NCBI GenBank assembly: GCA_019648995.1
Contig: BLXT01001274.1
Span: forward strand, 453,419-478,514
Reading direction: 5' to 3'
Source: Plakobranchus ocellatus
Lineage: Eukaryota > Mollusca > Gastropoda > Plakobranchidae
Length of the DNA stretch: 25,096 bases
In this document: in pieces, positions 12,101 to 20,880 of the stretch
Position numbering within the stretch: position 1 is the stretch's first letter
Layout of the letters: every line of letters starts with the position of its first letter
Notes under the pieces: generated by a model
Told to the model about the DNA's origin: nothing
The model's input: only the letters and a program-made list of their open reading frames with translations
The model's database searches: none
Made by a program: the position numbers and the translations under genes

Positions 12101-15100
12101 CTTAATTTGTCAAAATTATGACTTTGGCTTTATACTGACAAATTTAGAGACATATATGTATCATAAACCACAACATTATTTTCACACAAGATCCAAGGCT
12201 AAACTTTCAAATACCCAGATCTCCATGGAACAGTTGTGAAAGAGAAAAATCAAAAATTCAAAATGAGAACCTAGGCTGTTTTTTTTTTTTTTTTGTTTTG
12301 TTTTTGTATCTGGCTCTTCACTCATTATAAACCAAGAGTCATATTTCCATGCACTTGAATCTTTATGGGTAAGGTTTATAAAGGTGAGAATTGAATGAAT
12401 ATTCAAAACTTCTTATGATCTAGTTTTTTTTGTTAACAAAACAGGACTTATGTTAAGGGCAAAATATTTTGAAGAAGCTTTTTGAAGAAGTAATCCAATG
12501 TCCATAGTTTCCTTTACCCGATTCTCCATGGAGTGTGTTGAAGAGAGAACCAAAGGGCATAAACTGGCTGATGACGACCAAGTCAGGAGGGTCTTTTGGT
12601 GCACAACATCCCAAAACAGCCAACACATTGGGATGATTGAAGATTCTAAAGAGTGATACACATATTTTGACATTTATTCTACCTTTATCACATGATGCAA
12701 TGAAAAATTACAAAAAAACTACCCAGCCCTCAACCAATATCACATTTTTTTTTTCCAGTCAGCTTACCGCTTGAGTAGAAGCCTATATTCATTTTTACTT
12801 CTCATTGTATAAAATCCATCAATAGACTTTAATCATGCTTCTCTCCATTTCCGGTTTGGTGTTCAAGCAGTGACTGACATAAAGAAAATGCTTACATTAC
12901 ATTTAAGTCATACTTTGCTACCAGCTGCGCAGGGTTTCACCATTTTCATCCTTACTCAAAAATCTTACCTGAGTTTGGGAAACTCCTCCTTAAAATCACG
13001 GATGTTTCTGTCTGTAACTACCGCCATGCTGAGAATTTTAGCCACTATATCATTGCCTTGCCATGATCCTCGCCATGTCTAAAACAAGAATTAACAAGAA
13101 AAGGGATTTAGATGGTAATAGTAAAACCAATTCCTTAAACAATTCTTCAGAGCACACTGTCAAGCCTAATATTAGTTATTTTCATTTCAGCTTTAGTTCA
13201 TCAATATTTTACTTGCTCTGAAAAGCAAAAACCATGGAGTCTGTTCAACCAAAGAAATGAATTGTGTGTGTTCCAGTTATTCTTACATAAAAAAAAAACT
13301 GTTGGATAAGCACCACTTGAAATGGAATTTGATGTAAATGTTGTAGACAATGTTGGTTACAATGTGTTTAAAGAACTCCTTTCTATACACAGAAAAAAAA
13401 TTCCCCATTCTTAAATAGGTGCGATCAAGACTATCTAAACAATATCTCACGAGAATTTTCCAAACTTACCACCTTCCATGCTTTACATAGATCCCTCAAT
13501 CCAGTATCAAAAATAAGTTATTCAAAATATCATTACTACAATTCATTAAGCAATCAATTTTTAATCATCAATGTAGGCGATTGATCAAAACTGAAACTTT
13601 CCATACCTCTCCAGAGTGGGTTTTGGCAATATGTCCGACAAGCTGCAGCTCCTTGATGTCAATGCCTGTGTACCGCGAAAGCACAGCATCACCTGCAATT
13701 ACAATGTAACATCTGATATAGACACATTACAGGCAAGACAACAATGATGAATTTAATTAAGACTATGTTTATCCCAGTTCCAAGCTTGTATCGGTTTCCT
13801 TCTTTTTTTTTTTTTTTGTTATTGAGCATACTTTATTAAGCTTTGACCTTTTGCAAAAGCGTTTTTCAAAAACAATCAAAGCCTGAATTTCACACTTCAG
13901 GATACAGATTATCAGTCCAAATGGGTAGGCAGTTGCATTTTGAACATTTCAAATCACAGATGCAGCCAGAAACTGTAAATGATAACCTTTGCAATGGTAA
14001 ACACTGGATAGAGACATCGCAACTCTGTGAAAAGGTGGAGAGGTTTTAATTTTTGGGAAAAAAAAGTAACGGAAAGGAGGGAAAAAAACAAACTTGAAAT
14101 GTTTTTATCTCAAAAAGTTTAAGTCGACATATGACTCATACAATGGATCTCAAAGACATTTATTGTGGACACAGCAGGATGTTACTTTCATTTCAAACTG
14201 CCAAATTAGTATTTACAAGCTCAAAAAATGGCACACACACACAAAAAAAATGAATTTATGACTACTTACGGCTCCTAGTTTTATAACCAAGCCAACTTCT
14301 GTCTTTGAAAGGAATCTTGCTCAGATCTTGCCCAAGAGCAATAGCTCGATCTGACAAAAATAATTGAATGAGATTATACAAGATACATGGGTACCTTGAT
14401 GTACGAAAACAACAATAACAAAACAGATAGGGTGTATATATTCTTATCAACCTTTAAATAATATACAAACACGTAAAGAATATACATGTAACAATGAGAC
14501 ATTTTAATCAATTTAAAAAATGTTTTGACTGATAGTGTCATCTTAAAGTACTTACCTTTCAACATTTTTGCCATGTAAGGTTTGCACTTGTCCAAGGGTA
14601 CATCATCACATTTGTTGGCCACACTTACTAAAGCTCCATTGTTAACAAGATCCTAAAAAGTGTAGAGCAAGGAATCATAACCATAATACACTACCCACCT
14701 ACATTTAGATTACCATTCAGTACAAATATTGCAATATCCACAATACATGCAATACATAACTTTATCTTTTAACCTTTTCATGTCCGGTCCTCTGACTCTA
14801 TCTAGCCTATATACTTAGCTTAGTCTATAAAAATGATAGAAAGGCTGTGATAGTCACAGGTACATTCAAGCTCCATAGATAAAGTAGACTAGAAAACCTC
14901 CTCATGCTGGTTCAGCTAGTGGAAACGCTGAGGGTCATTCCCAGTTGGCAGGAAATGCAGTTTGAAATGGTTTAGCTTTGATATTACAAACTTAAAATGA
15001 ATGACTTTAATATGATTTAAGGCTTTAATTTATCTTACACAGAGCTTAGAGCCTCTGAAAGAAACATACTAAACTAACTGTACTTTTGTATATTTTTTTC

Positions 15101-17420
15101 CTATAACATAACATACTATTTTTAATTTTTATTAAATATTCATTCTTTTGCACTATTGAAGAACTTGTAGCTTCTGTATTTAAACTCAGATTAAAAAGTG
15201 AGTGTAAACTACATATGAGAATGAAAAAGAGAAAAGAAGCCTTTTAAAGACATTTACTGGTTAACACCGAAAGCAATTCAATAAAATTGTATTTGATTAT
15301 AATTGTTTTTTTTTCAAATTAATGAAACAAACAACTTCAGATACTAGTAATTCATGAAAAGAAATAACCATTACTTACATCCTAAACAACACAAATAGGA
15401 GACAAGAAGTGAAAAATACAAAATACTTCTACTTCTATGCATGCAATTTGGTTACATAAGGAAAAAAAAAACCTGACTGATATATTTAGTTATTTACCTC
15501 AGCAATCTGGTCATAGCCCCAAAAGCAGGCATAGTGCAAGGGTGTGTTTCCATGCTCATTGATGGCATTCACATTGGCTTTGTTGTGAAGAAGCTGCAGT
15601 TGGTGCAACAATCAGTTCTTAGTGTTAATAATTAAATCTTGTAATTCTTAAGTAAAAACGAAAGTTAGCATTTATCAAAATAAATGAAACAAAAAAAACT
15701 ATAGGTAGTGCTTTAAAATTATAACAAACTGTTGTGCAATACGATGAGAGCCAACCAATTTTATACTTTATGGATCCATCTGATAATTTTGCTATTTTTT
15801 GGCACCTTAAAAATCTTTCCATTGCGTAAAAAAAGATTGATGGAAAAATCCCATTATTTTTGGTGATGCTGCCAGCATCTAAAAATATGAAATAAAAATC
15901 AGGCCTTTCTAAAGATTCTGAGATGGCAAATACCTTGTTCATAAACAGATTATATTCATTAGAAAAAAAGAGCAAAATAATTTTAGAATTGAAAATGAAA
16001 ACAGTTTCCCACTTTAAAATTCTCTTGCACTGAGCATAACAAAGGAAGATTTATGCTTATATTATAAACCTCAAATGAAAGGTTGATATTCATATACACT
16101 TTTATTATAGATATTAGTATAAAACGTTTGTATTGAATTGATACAATTATGAAAATGACCACCAGAAATTCTAATCAAAGTTTGTTTTCATTTTGTCAGT
16201 GAATTCTCGTTTTTAATTCAATCAATCTGACACATGATATGTCATGTTTATGGCAGCCAAATGCACAAATTTCATTAACAGCAAACATATTTAGATATGG
16301 GCACAACTCCCCCCAAAAAATCCAGAGAATGCCCATCAATGCTATTGGAGTGATCAAAGGATATACTATTTTACTGGTGCCTGAATTTCTACGGTCGGAA
16401 AAAAAATCCAAAATTCTGCAAAAATCCGGAGAATGCCCATCTCTGCATATTTGTCTTGCATTAATATTTTTCTGATGGTTGTGTATGAATAGTTTTTACA
16501 TCTACTTAAAACACCCATAGTAAACTACGCTGAAAGGTTACCATGAGAGTCACATCTCTATGACCATGAGCAGCTGCCAAGTGTATAGGAGTGTCGTCGC
16601 CCATGTTGGTAGCATTAATACGAGCCCCACGTTTTATTAACATATCCACAATATTGTCTCGCCCCTCCCGTGCAGCCCAGTGAAGAAGGCTAAAGCGATG
16701 ATCATCCCTGTAGTCAGAAATGGCTCAAGGTAGCTAATTTCAATACCAGTTGGTTTATCAAGATAGCATGGCAAATAAAATAAAGTCAGAGAGTGTTGCT
16801 TTTCCATAATATTCATGAAAATCTGTGACTTCAAACTGACGATGATGTAACTTAGTTGGGCAGAAGTTACACAATTTGTGTGATAATTTGTGATCAGCAC
16901 AAATAATCTTTTATTATTTACATTAATCCACATTAGAGAAAGATAAAACCGAAGTAGCATCATTCTTTCAAAACAATCAATTACCAACAAACAATGTACC
17001 GCATTTAATTGCTATGATGCATAGAGAGCAAAGATGATCTATAATTTTCTTTCAAAAAAAAAAAAAAAAAAAAGTGTGTGCGATTGTGAATTACTCTCAA
17101 CTCTTTTTATTTTACATTGCTGAACTTCTTTCCTATAATCCATTTTTTTTCCAATAAAAATTTCATAATGAAATCCCTATAAAATATGAGGAGCACTTTC
17201 CAGAATGCATGAAATCCAATCCATACACACATTTTTGTTGCTTTTTTTTTTTTTGTTTTTTACTTTTTAAAAAATTAAATGTAATATTTTGTGACAATAC
17301 AAGACATTTCATACACTACCAAGTTACTCACCCTTTATTGAGATCATTTTCTGTGTTGTCCAGCCAAACTCTAACATTAAAAGCATTCCCTTCCCTTACT
17401 TGAGTAAAGATGTCATCCAT
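3017..17420 (-). CDS. ILK: Integrin-linked kinase (ILK), complete spliced gene, 452 aa
   Basis: ILK is the scaffold pseudokinase of the ILK-PINCH-parvin complex, which links integrin beta tails to actin at focal adhesions. Twelve coding exons on the minus strand join as 17420-17332, 16707-16542, 15593-15498, 14652-14556, 14350-14270, 13692-13607, 13078-12969, 12645-12518, 11184-11063, 5465-5366, 4826-4696 and 3169-3017. The total is 1359 nt, or 452 codons plus stop, equal to human ILK from memory. Residues 1 to about 175 are ankyrin repeats, and residues from about 185 form the kinase-like domain. Visible landmarks are N-terminal [31 protein letters not shown] (85-117 region, with His99 in the PINCH-binding repeats), QGNDIVAK with Lys219, [29 protein letters not shown] and C-terminal [15 protein letters not shown]. 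The HRD motif is absent (IPNFIL instead) and DFG is DYR, as expected for a pseudokinase. The start codon is chosen by homology and has A at -3 and G at +4. Identity is near certain. Confidence 0.97.
3170..4695 (-). other. ILK intron 12
   Basis: 1526-nt AT-rich intron between coding exons 11 and 12. I see no repeat, RNA gene or coding frame in it beyond short homopolymer runs. Confidence 0.85.
4696..4826 (-). CDS. ILK: ILK coding exon 11 (C-lobe, parvin-binding helix)
   Basis: 131 nt with acceptor ATTGCAG and donor GTGAGT. It encodes Ala359 to Lys402, including [35 protein letters not shown] and EAMEIGMK. In human ILK, Met402 and Lys403 of the matching EIGMK helix contact alpha-parvin. Here they are Met401 and Lys402. 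Confidence 0.95.
4827..5365 (-). other. ILK intron 11
   Basis: 539-nt AT-rich intron between coding exons 10 and 11, with no recognisable content. Confidence 0.85.
5366..5465 (-). CDS. ILK: ILK coding exon 10 (DFG-equivalent and activation segment)
   Basis: 100 nt with acceptor CTTATAG and donor GTTCGT. It encodes residues 326-358, starting [18 protein letters not shown] and then running through [16 protein letters not shown] is replaced by DYR (human DVK), and the APE-like element is SPE (human APE). A diverged copy of its first half lies at 9841-9912. Confidence 0.95.
9409..9530. repeat. Imperfect AT-rich repeat, three TTATAA-(A)n(T)n units
   Basis: The pattern acgttataaaaaaaattttt, aactttataaaaaaaattttt and aactttataataaaaattttt recurs three times with spacings of about 40-50 bp. 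Each A-run/T-run junction is self-complementary. It lies about 300 bp beyond the duplicated ILK exon in the direction of transcription. It may be simple slippage-derived sequence. Confidence 0.5.
9841..9912 (-). CDS. Possible alternative ILK exon: diverged duplicate of the start of coding exon 10
   Basis: Inside intron 10 a TTTCCTAG acceptor is followed by a reading frame starting [17 protein letters not shown], then GDATLNG, then GGGGTAACT, a usable donor. Coding exon 10 starts [18 protein letters not shown]. Over the first nine aligned codons there are five silent third-base differences, one codon deletion and no amino-acid replacement. The next residues pair M/V, A/D, D/D, Y/P, R/K, F/Y and S/T. 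The exon is 72 nt and phase 0 at both ends, so inclusion between exons 9 and 10 would add 24 residues without breaking the frame. Joined straight to exon 11 it would shift frame and reach a stop. It could also be a dying duplicate. No transcript evidence is available here. Confidence 0.5.
11063..11184 (-). CDS. ILK: ILK coding exon 9 (C-lobe, degenerate catalytic loop)
   Basis: 122 nt with acceptor GCTCAG and donor GTAGGT. It encodes residues 285-325, including [20 protein letters not shown] and [19 protein letters not shown]. The HRD-N catalytic loop is replaced by IPNFIL (human IPRHAL), so the catalytic Asp is missing as in all ILKs. The exon ends exactly before the IDED segment, as in the human protein alignment. 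Confidence 0.95.
11185..12517 (-). other. ILK intron 9
   Basis: 1333-nt AT-rich intron between coding exons 8 and 9. Nothing is recognised apart from poly-A/T runs such as 12281-12300. Confidence 0.85.
12518..12645 (-). CDS. ILK: ILK coding exon 8 (N-lobe to hinge)
   Basis: 128 nt with acceptor CTTTAG and donor GTAAAG. It encodes residues 242-284, including [17 protein letters not shown] and [18 protein letters not shown]. Human ILK has IFSHPNVLPVLGACQ and WMPYGSLYNVLHEGT at these places. Confidence 0.95.
12646..12968 (-). other. ILK intron 8
   Basis: 323-nt intron with no distinct content. Phase 2. Confidence 0.85.
12969..13078 (-). CDS. ILK: ILK coding exon 7 (N-lobe, beta-3 lysine)
   Basis: 110 nt with acceptor TTTTAG and donor GTAAGA. 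It encodes residues 206-241, beginning [16 protein letters not shown] and then running through [12 protein letters not shown]. Lys219 aligns with human Lys220, the beta-3 ATP-site lysine that ILK keeps. Confidence 0.95.
13079..13606 (-). other. ILK intron 7
   Basis: 528-nt AT-rich intron with nothing recognised. Phase 0. Confidence 0.85.
13607..13692 (-). CDS. ILK: ILK coding exon 6 (start of pseudokinase N-lobe)
   Basis: 86 nt with acceptor TTGCAG and donor GTATGG. It encodes Arg177 to Glu205, including [17 protein letters not shown] and THSGE. This corresponds to human [20 protein letters not shown], where the glycine-rich loop of a normal kinase is degenerate. Confidence 0.94.
13693..14269 (-). 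other. ILK intron 6
   Basis: 577-nt intron with phase 1. A T-run at 13803-13817 and a short CA run near 14232 are its only notable features. Confidence 0.85.
14270..14350 (-). CDS. ILK: ILK coding exon 5 (ankyrin-to-kinase linker)
   Basis: 81 nt, phase 1 at both ends, with acceptor GTCAG and donor GTAAGT. It encodes residues 150-176, including [16 protein letters not shown] and LGYKTRS. Human ILK has GQNLNRIPYKDTFWKG here. This is the end of the ankyrin domain and the linker. Confidence 0.94.
14556..14652 (-). CDS. ILK: ILK coding exon 4 (ankyrin repeats 4-5)
   Basis: 97 nt with acceptor TTTTAG and donor GTAAGT. It encodes residues 118-149, starting [17 protein letters not shown] and running on through [14 protein letters not shown], and ends with one base of Asp150. 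The opening DLVxNGALVS matches human ILK. Confidence 0.94.
14653..15497 (-). other. ILK intron 4
   Basis: 845-nt AT-rich intron between coding exons 3 and 4, with nothing recognised. Confidence 0.85.
15498..15593 (-). CDS. ILK: ILK coding exon 3 (ankyrin repeat, PINCH-binding face)
   Basis: 96 nt, phase 0 at both ends, with acceptor CTGCAG and donor GTAAAT. It encodes residues 86-117, including [18 protein letters not shown]. This is one of the most conserved parts of ILK. His99 corresponds by position to the human residue known for PINCH1 LIM1 binding (family knowledge). Confidence 0.95.
15594..16541 (-). other. ILK intron 3
   Basis: 948-nt intron with phase 0. It holds a pair of near-identical 22-bp words (16315-16337 and 16420-16441). 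The long minus-strand frame through 15625-15975 has no recognisable protein similarity and is treated as chance. Confidence 0.8.
16315..16441. repeat. Dispersed direct repeat in ILK intron 3
   Basis: aaaatccagagaatgcccat at about 16317 recurs as aaaatccggagaatgcccat at 16421, one mismatch apart and about 105 bp away. The flanking A runs and TCGGAAAAA strings suggest fragments of one repeat family, but the family is not recognised. Confidence 0.55.
16542..16707 (-). CDS. ILK: ILK coding exon 2 (ankyrin repeats 1-3)
   Basis: 166 nt between a CTACAG acceptor and a GTAACC donor. It completes Gly30 and encodes residues 31-85, including [38 protein letters not shown] and HGHRD. These are two classic ankyrin helix pairs of the TPLHxAA type. 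Frame and length fit the flanking exons exactly. Confidence 0.95.
16708..17331 (-). other. ILK intron 2
   Basis: 624-nt AT-rich intron, phase 2, with poly-A near 17055-17073 and a T run near 17240. Nothing else is seen. Confidence 0.85.
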
Positions 17421-17448
17421 ATTGATCCAATCTTTCTTTCCCTTTTCC
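17332..17448 (-). CDS. ILK: ILK exon with start codon (coding exon 1)
   Basis: A pyrimidine-rich tract ending CCTCAG precedes 17448, so this exon carries 28 nt of 5' UTR before the ATG at 17420. It encodes [18 protein letters not shown], then [11 protein letters not shown] and two bases of a glycine codon, matching the human N terminus ([22 protein letters not shown] from memory). The donor is GTGAGT at 17331-17326. It forms the start of the first ankyrin repeat. Confidence 0.95.
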
Positions 17449-17745
17449 CTGAGGAAAAAAAAAATTAAAAATAATTACCTATTGAAAAATGAAGCTAAAG
17501 ATTCAACATTACTCTTGATGACCAGGCATGCACAGTACATTAATCATTCCAATTGTTATCTTTAGTTTAGTTTTTGAAAGGCATAGTTCCCATCCCTAAG
17601 GATATTTCTATGTGCTAGTCTGCATACCACTGTCTTCTAACAGTGTTCTGTGTTGCGTCCTTGTTCATGTAAAATCTAGACTTATAATATTCTCTGCAGA
17701 TGATTGATTCTTTTTAGAACAGTTCATAGTTCATCACCAAAAGAG

Positions 17746-17841
17746 TCTTGGTAAATTTTTCTCTATTTGGCCACAATTTTGACAGAAATACAATCTTGGT
17801 AAATTTTTCTCTATTTGGCCACAATTTTGACAAAAATGCAA
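17746..17841. repeat. 48-bp tandem duplication, two copies
   Basis: A 48-bp unit beginning tcttggtaaatttttctcta at 17746 is repeated from 17794 with about two mismatches. It is followed directly by a 10-bp doublet gcaattgaac at 17839-17848 and 17849-17858. The high identity implies a recent slippage or unequal-exchange event. Confidence 0.9.
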
Positions 17842-20068
17842 TTGAACGCAATTGAACTGTGTAAAAACAAAAAATTAAAAGGCACTCAAGTCAAAGTTAT
17901 GCCTGGGCTTCACTGTGAATAGAACAAGATCTACAGATCCAAGTCCAGTCTAGTCTAAAATATCCACCTTGAGATATAGCTTTACAGAATTTTATTCTTA
18001 TAAACTAAATAAATATGTTTGTCAAGAAAAAAGTATCATGATTAGCTTGCCCTGTGATAGAATTTTGTAAAAGACATAATGACAAGCTGAGCTCGTTATG
18101 TAGGAGGTTTGATGGATAAGTGCATCATGAGCAATGCTTGAATCTTGTCACAGCAGCATCTTGGAACTTTTAAGAAAACATGACAAGTAATTTTCTTTAA
18201 ATGTTTTACAAAGGCCCAACTAAACTATTCTTGCAAATGAATTTTTTTTTATAGATTCTTTAAGATTTTAATTGACTTTGTAATTTCAATAAAAATGTTT
18301 TTATTTTGTAATTTCATAATTGAAATCCATATATGTAAAGAACTGAAGCCAAAAGACAGACTTTATTTAATGATTTACACATAACAGTGTCAGCAAGTTC
18401 AAATTTGACTCTATAAATTGTTACTACATATATTGCACCTATTGAACACATTTTCAGAATAAGTGAATTCAAGTGCTTCTTAAAAAATTTAGAAATCTCT
18501 TAACTTCAGGACTTTTAAGATAATTAGAATGATCAATGATTAATGCTTTTTAAGCTTTTTATTGCTTTATCAGTTTTACTACGAACCACTTTCTTCACTG
18601 AATTAACATATATGTCCATAGCATTAAATATCTGTGCAAAATGGTGGTTTCATTTCAGAGTGAGGAAATTCCCATATGAAATGAAAACCATCCGTTTTCA
18701 TATCTTTAATCAGTATTAACTTGATATTTGTTAGCATCCAGATGTCAAAAGGTTCAGGCAGTTGTTTTAAATTTACAAGGATTTGGGTTTTGAAAGGGCA
18801 ATATCATAGAAATTTTGAGGACATAATGTCATGTTTATGTAAATGCACTAGAATTCAATTTATTTCTCGTTAATTAGGACCGGCCCCTAGATAAAGGCTC
18901 TTTTTTTTCTTTTTAATCGCGAATCTTGATGTTTGATATTATAGTTTTTAGGTGTCTGCTTTTGCTGTCTCGTACTTCCGCAGTAACTGGAAAAATTTTG
19001 TACATATGTAACTTTTGTTTACTGGCACAATGTTTGGAAAAAGTAGCATGGATCTGCAAGTTTCATTGCAGAGCTATGCACCCCTGAAGTGTTTCATAGC
19101 ATTGAAGGCAATTAACCTATCCAAAAAAAAAAAAAAAAATAATTAGATTGATTTTTAACTTCAATACATTTTAAACAAATTTTAACGCATAACATCATTG
19201 TCAGTCTCTAAAGGCCAACATGCACTTCTACGCATTCACTTAAACACTTAAGTAAAGAAAGTTTTTTGCGTTAGTTAAAGACACTCACAGGTATTATTAT
19301 TACCTCAGACAAGATAAATCTAAGACCTTCATATGTCAGGAATGTGATTGATATGAGTATATCAAAAAAAGATTTAAAAATAATATATAATATATGATTC
19401 AGATTTATAATGTAAAGGCAATTGAATTGTAATATAAAATAAAAGAAGTAAGTAGTTTCCAAACTGACCATTATCTATTATCATAAGTATATCTCATGGC
19501 AGTATTTTAGACCTGTCTCATATCTTATCACCTCATGTGTATATATATATAGATCAATTTCAACTTTCTATACTATGTGCAAGGTAGCTTGTATAGTTTG
19601 ACCTAGTTTTGTGGGCTAAGCACAACAAAAAAAGGCTTCTGGTGTTAATGGATCAGTTCTGCAGCAGAATACTTGGACGTATGTTAAAGATGTTATAATT
19701 TTGTATAACAAAAAGCTTTCCTAAGGGCATCTTTTTACCAAAACAATTTTAGCCATCACTTCAGAATTCAATTAAATCTTTCGTTACTTTGTCTGTTTCT
19801 CTGCTGTAACAACAACACAGATCATAAGAGACGACGAAAAGCCAATTGTTCCTGCATTTACCACTAAACAAAGTGTAAAAGTGCCTACACCTTAAGGATC
19901 CTAAGCTCTAGAATAGGCCTACTTCAGTCTGCTGCTGACGACTTATATATCTGCCTGGAACTGAGATAAAATGGTTTGTATGATTACATTGGACTCGATC
20001 TATGATCTGCATACATAAATTTTAATTCTCTAAAGATCTAATTTATATAGGTAAAAATAAGTAGACTA

Positions 20069-20325
20069 TTTGGAAAGACGGTGCCTAAACCCACACTTTC
20101 AATTGGCCACTCCTAGATCTAGATCTACAGTTAATCTGTAAGATCTTGATTTTGTACATTAGGGCCCATAAGTTATAAATAAAGCCGAAATATAAATGGT
20201 AAGACTGTGCCTCACTCACACTTTTAATCATCCAAGTGGCCACTCCTAGATCTAGATATCTAGATATATCTAGATCTACAGTTTATATGTATGATCTTGA
20301 TCTGGTAGATCTAACCCATCAATAA
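20069..20325. repeat. 126-bp direct duplication carrying TAGATC cores
   Basis: Two diverged copies begin near 20069 and 20195. Shared words are gtgcct (20081 and 20207), tggccactcctagatctaga, tctacagtt, gatcttgat and ataaataaa/atcaataaa. The second copy has an expanded TAGATATC/TAGATC core, which suggests that the core expands on its own. Confidence 0.75.
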
Positions 20326-20606
20326 AAATCTGACTGATTTTGGATGTTGAGAAACAATGAAAGCCTAGAATCCTAGATCTAGATCCATATTTTGATTTTC
20401 TAAGCCTCGTTCGTTTTGAGACCAAACCAAGGCTTCGAAGCCTCTTTTTTATTTTACAAGTCGAGAGCTAAACCAAGGAATTTCTTATCATCGACAACGA
20501 CATTTTATATCTAGATCTAGATCTAGAGATCTAAATCTTAATTGCTCTAAAAATGTTTGATAGATCTAAAAATCTAGATCTATCTAGATCTAGATCTAGA
20601 TTCTAG
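20104..20606. repeat. TAGATC-rich, self-complementary satellite-like block
   Basis: Clusters of overlapping TAGATC/AGATCT words occur at about 20113-20131, 20245-20281, 20371-20387, 20508-20538 and 20558-20606. AGATCT and CTAG are palindromes, so each cluster can pair with itself and with the others. The block lies just inside the putative first intron. From memory, similar GATCTA-rich tracts are common in gastropod genomes. Confidence 0.8.
20430..20443. other. 14-bp perfect palindrome
   Basis: AGGCTTCGAAGCCT is a perfect palindrome in AT-rich surroundings, with a related AAGCCTCG at 20402. It could be a dimeric protein site or a chance occurrence. No family is assigned. Confidence 0.4.
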
Positions 20607-20779
20607 TATGAAAGTGAGCCGACTTCCTTGACGAAGCCGTTGAAAGCAGTGTGACAGATTGGAAATCGTGCCAAGGGTTCTAACTGTACGGCGTGTGACA
20701 TTAAAGAAATCGACTGCTTTTTAAAAAAATTCTTATAAAGTTTGAAATCAGAATGAGTCAGCTAAGGGTTTAGGCTTAC

Positions 20780-20850
20780 CTGCACGAAATTTCTCAGGGT
20801 TATTTGGAGTCTGAGATCACTTTTTGGCCACCATTGTACAAATTGTACAG
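20780..20850 (-). other. ILK: Probable noncoding first exon of ILK (5' UTR); 5' end uncertain
   Basis: Coding exon 1 begins after a splice acceptor, so a 5' UTR exon must lie upstream. On the minus strand CGTGCAG is followed by GTAAGCC at 20779, a near-perfect donor. Promoter-like elements lie just upstream of it. Splicing would remove a 3331-nt intron (17449-20779). The transcription start near 20840-20850 is inferred from the TATA-like box, not seen. Confidence 0.55.
20817..20834 (-). other. Short upstream ORF (MVAKK) in the putative ILK leader
   Basis: ACAATGG at 20834 opens a five-codon frame, MVAKK, closed by TGA at 20819-20817, wholly within the putative noncoding exon. It could dampen ILK translation. 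Alternatively, ATGGTGGCC resembles a YY1-type promoter element near the start site, in which case the ATG may not be transcribed. Confidence 0.35.
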
Positions 20851-20861
20851 GTTTTATGGGT

Positions 20862-20877
20862 ATTTCCGGGTTAAATA
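20862..20877 (-). promoter_or_regulatory. Putative ILK core promoter: TATTTAA box and ETS-type CCGGAAAT
   Basis: Read on the minus strand, TATTTAA (20877-20871) is followed by CCGGAAAT (20869-20862), a consensus-like ETS-family binding site. Both lie 80-100 bp upstream of the putative first-exon donor. Position and orientation fit an ILK promoter, but AT-rich DNA yields TATA-like strings by chance. Confidence 0.35.
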
Positions 20878-20880
20878 CTC

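Larger units (their letters stand above)
17449..20779 (-). other. Putative ILK intron 1 (5' UTR intron)
   Basis: 3331 nt between the putative leader exon and coding exon 1. It holds a 48-bp tandem duplication (17746-17841), a 10-bp doublet (17839-17858), and the TAGATC-rich block with a 126-bp duplication (about 20069-20606). The portion 17860-20060 is AT-rich without recognised features. Confidence 0.6.

Noticed and set aside
15625-15975. 116-codon minus-strand open frame
   Set aside because: It lies in ILK intron 3, is rich in Phe/Ile/Asn/Lys as expected for AT-rich noncoding DNA, and matches no known domain.
16637-16990. 117-codon minus-strand open frame
   Set aside because: Its end overlaps coding exon 2 in the wrong frame and the rest is intron 2, so it is a chance frame.
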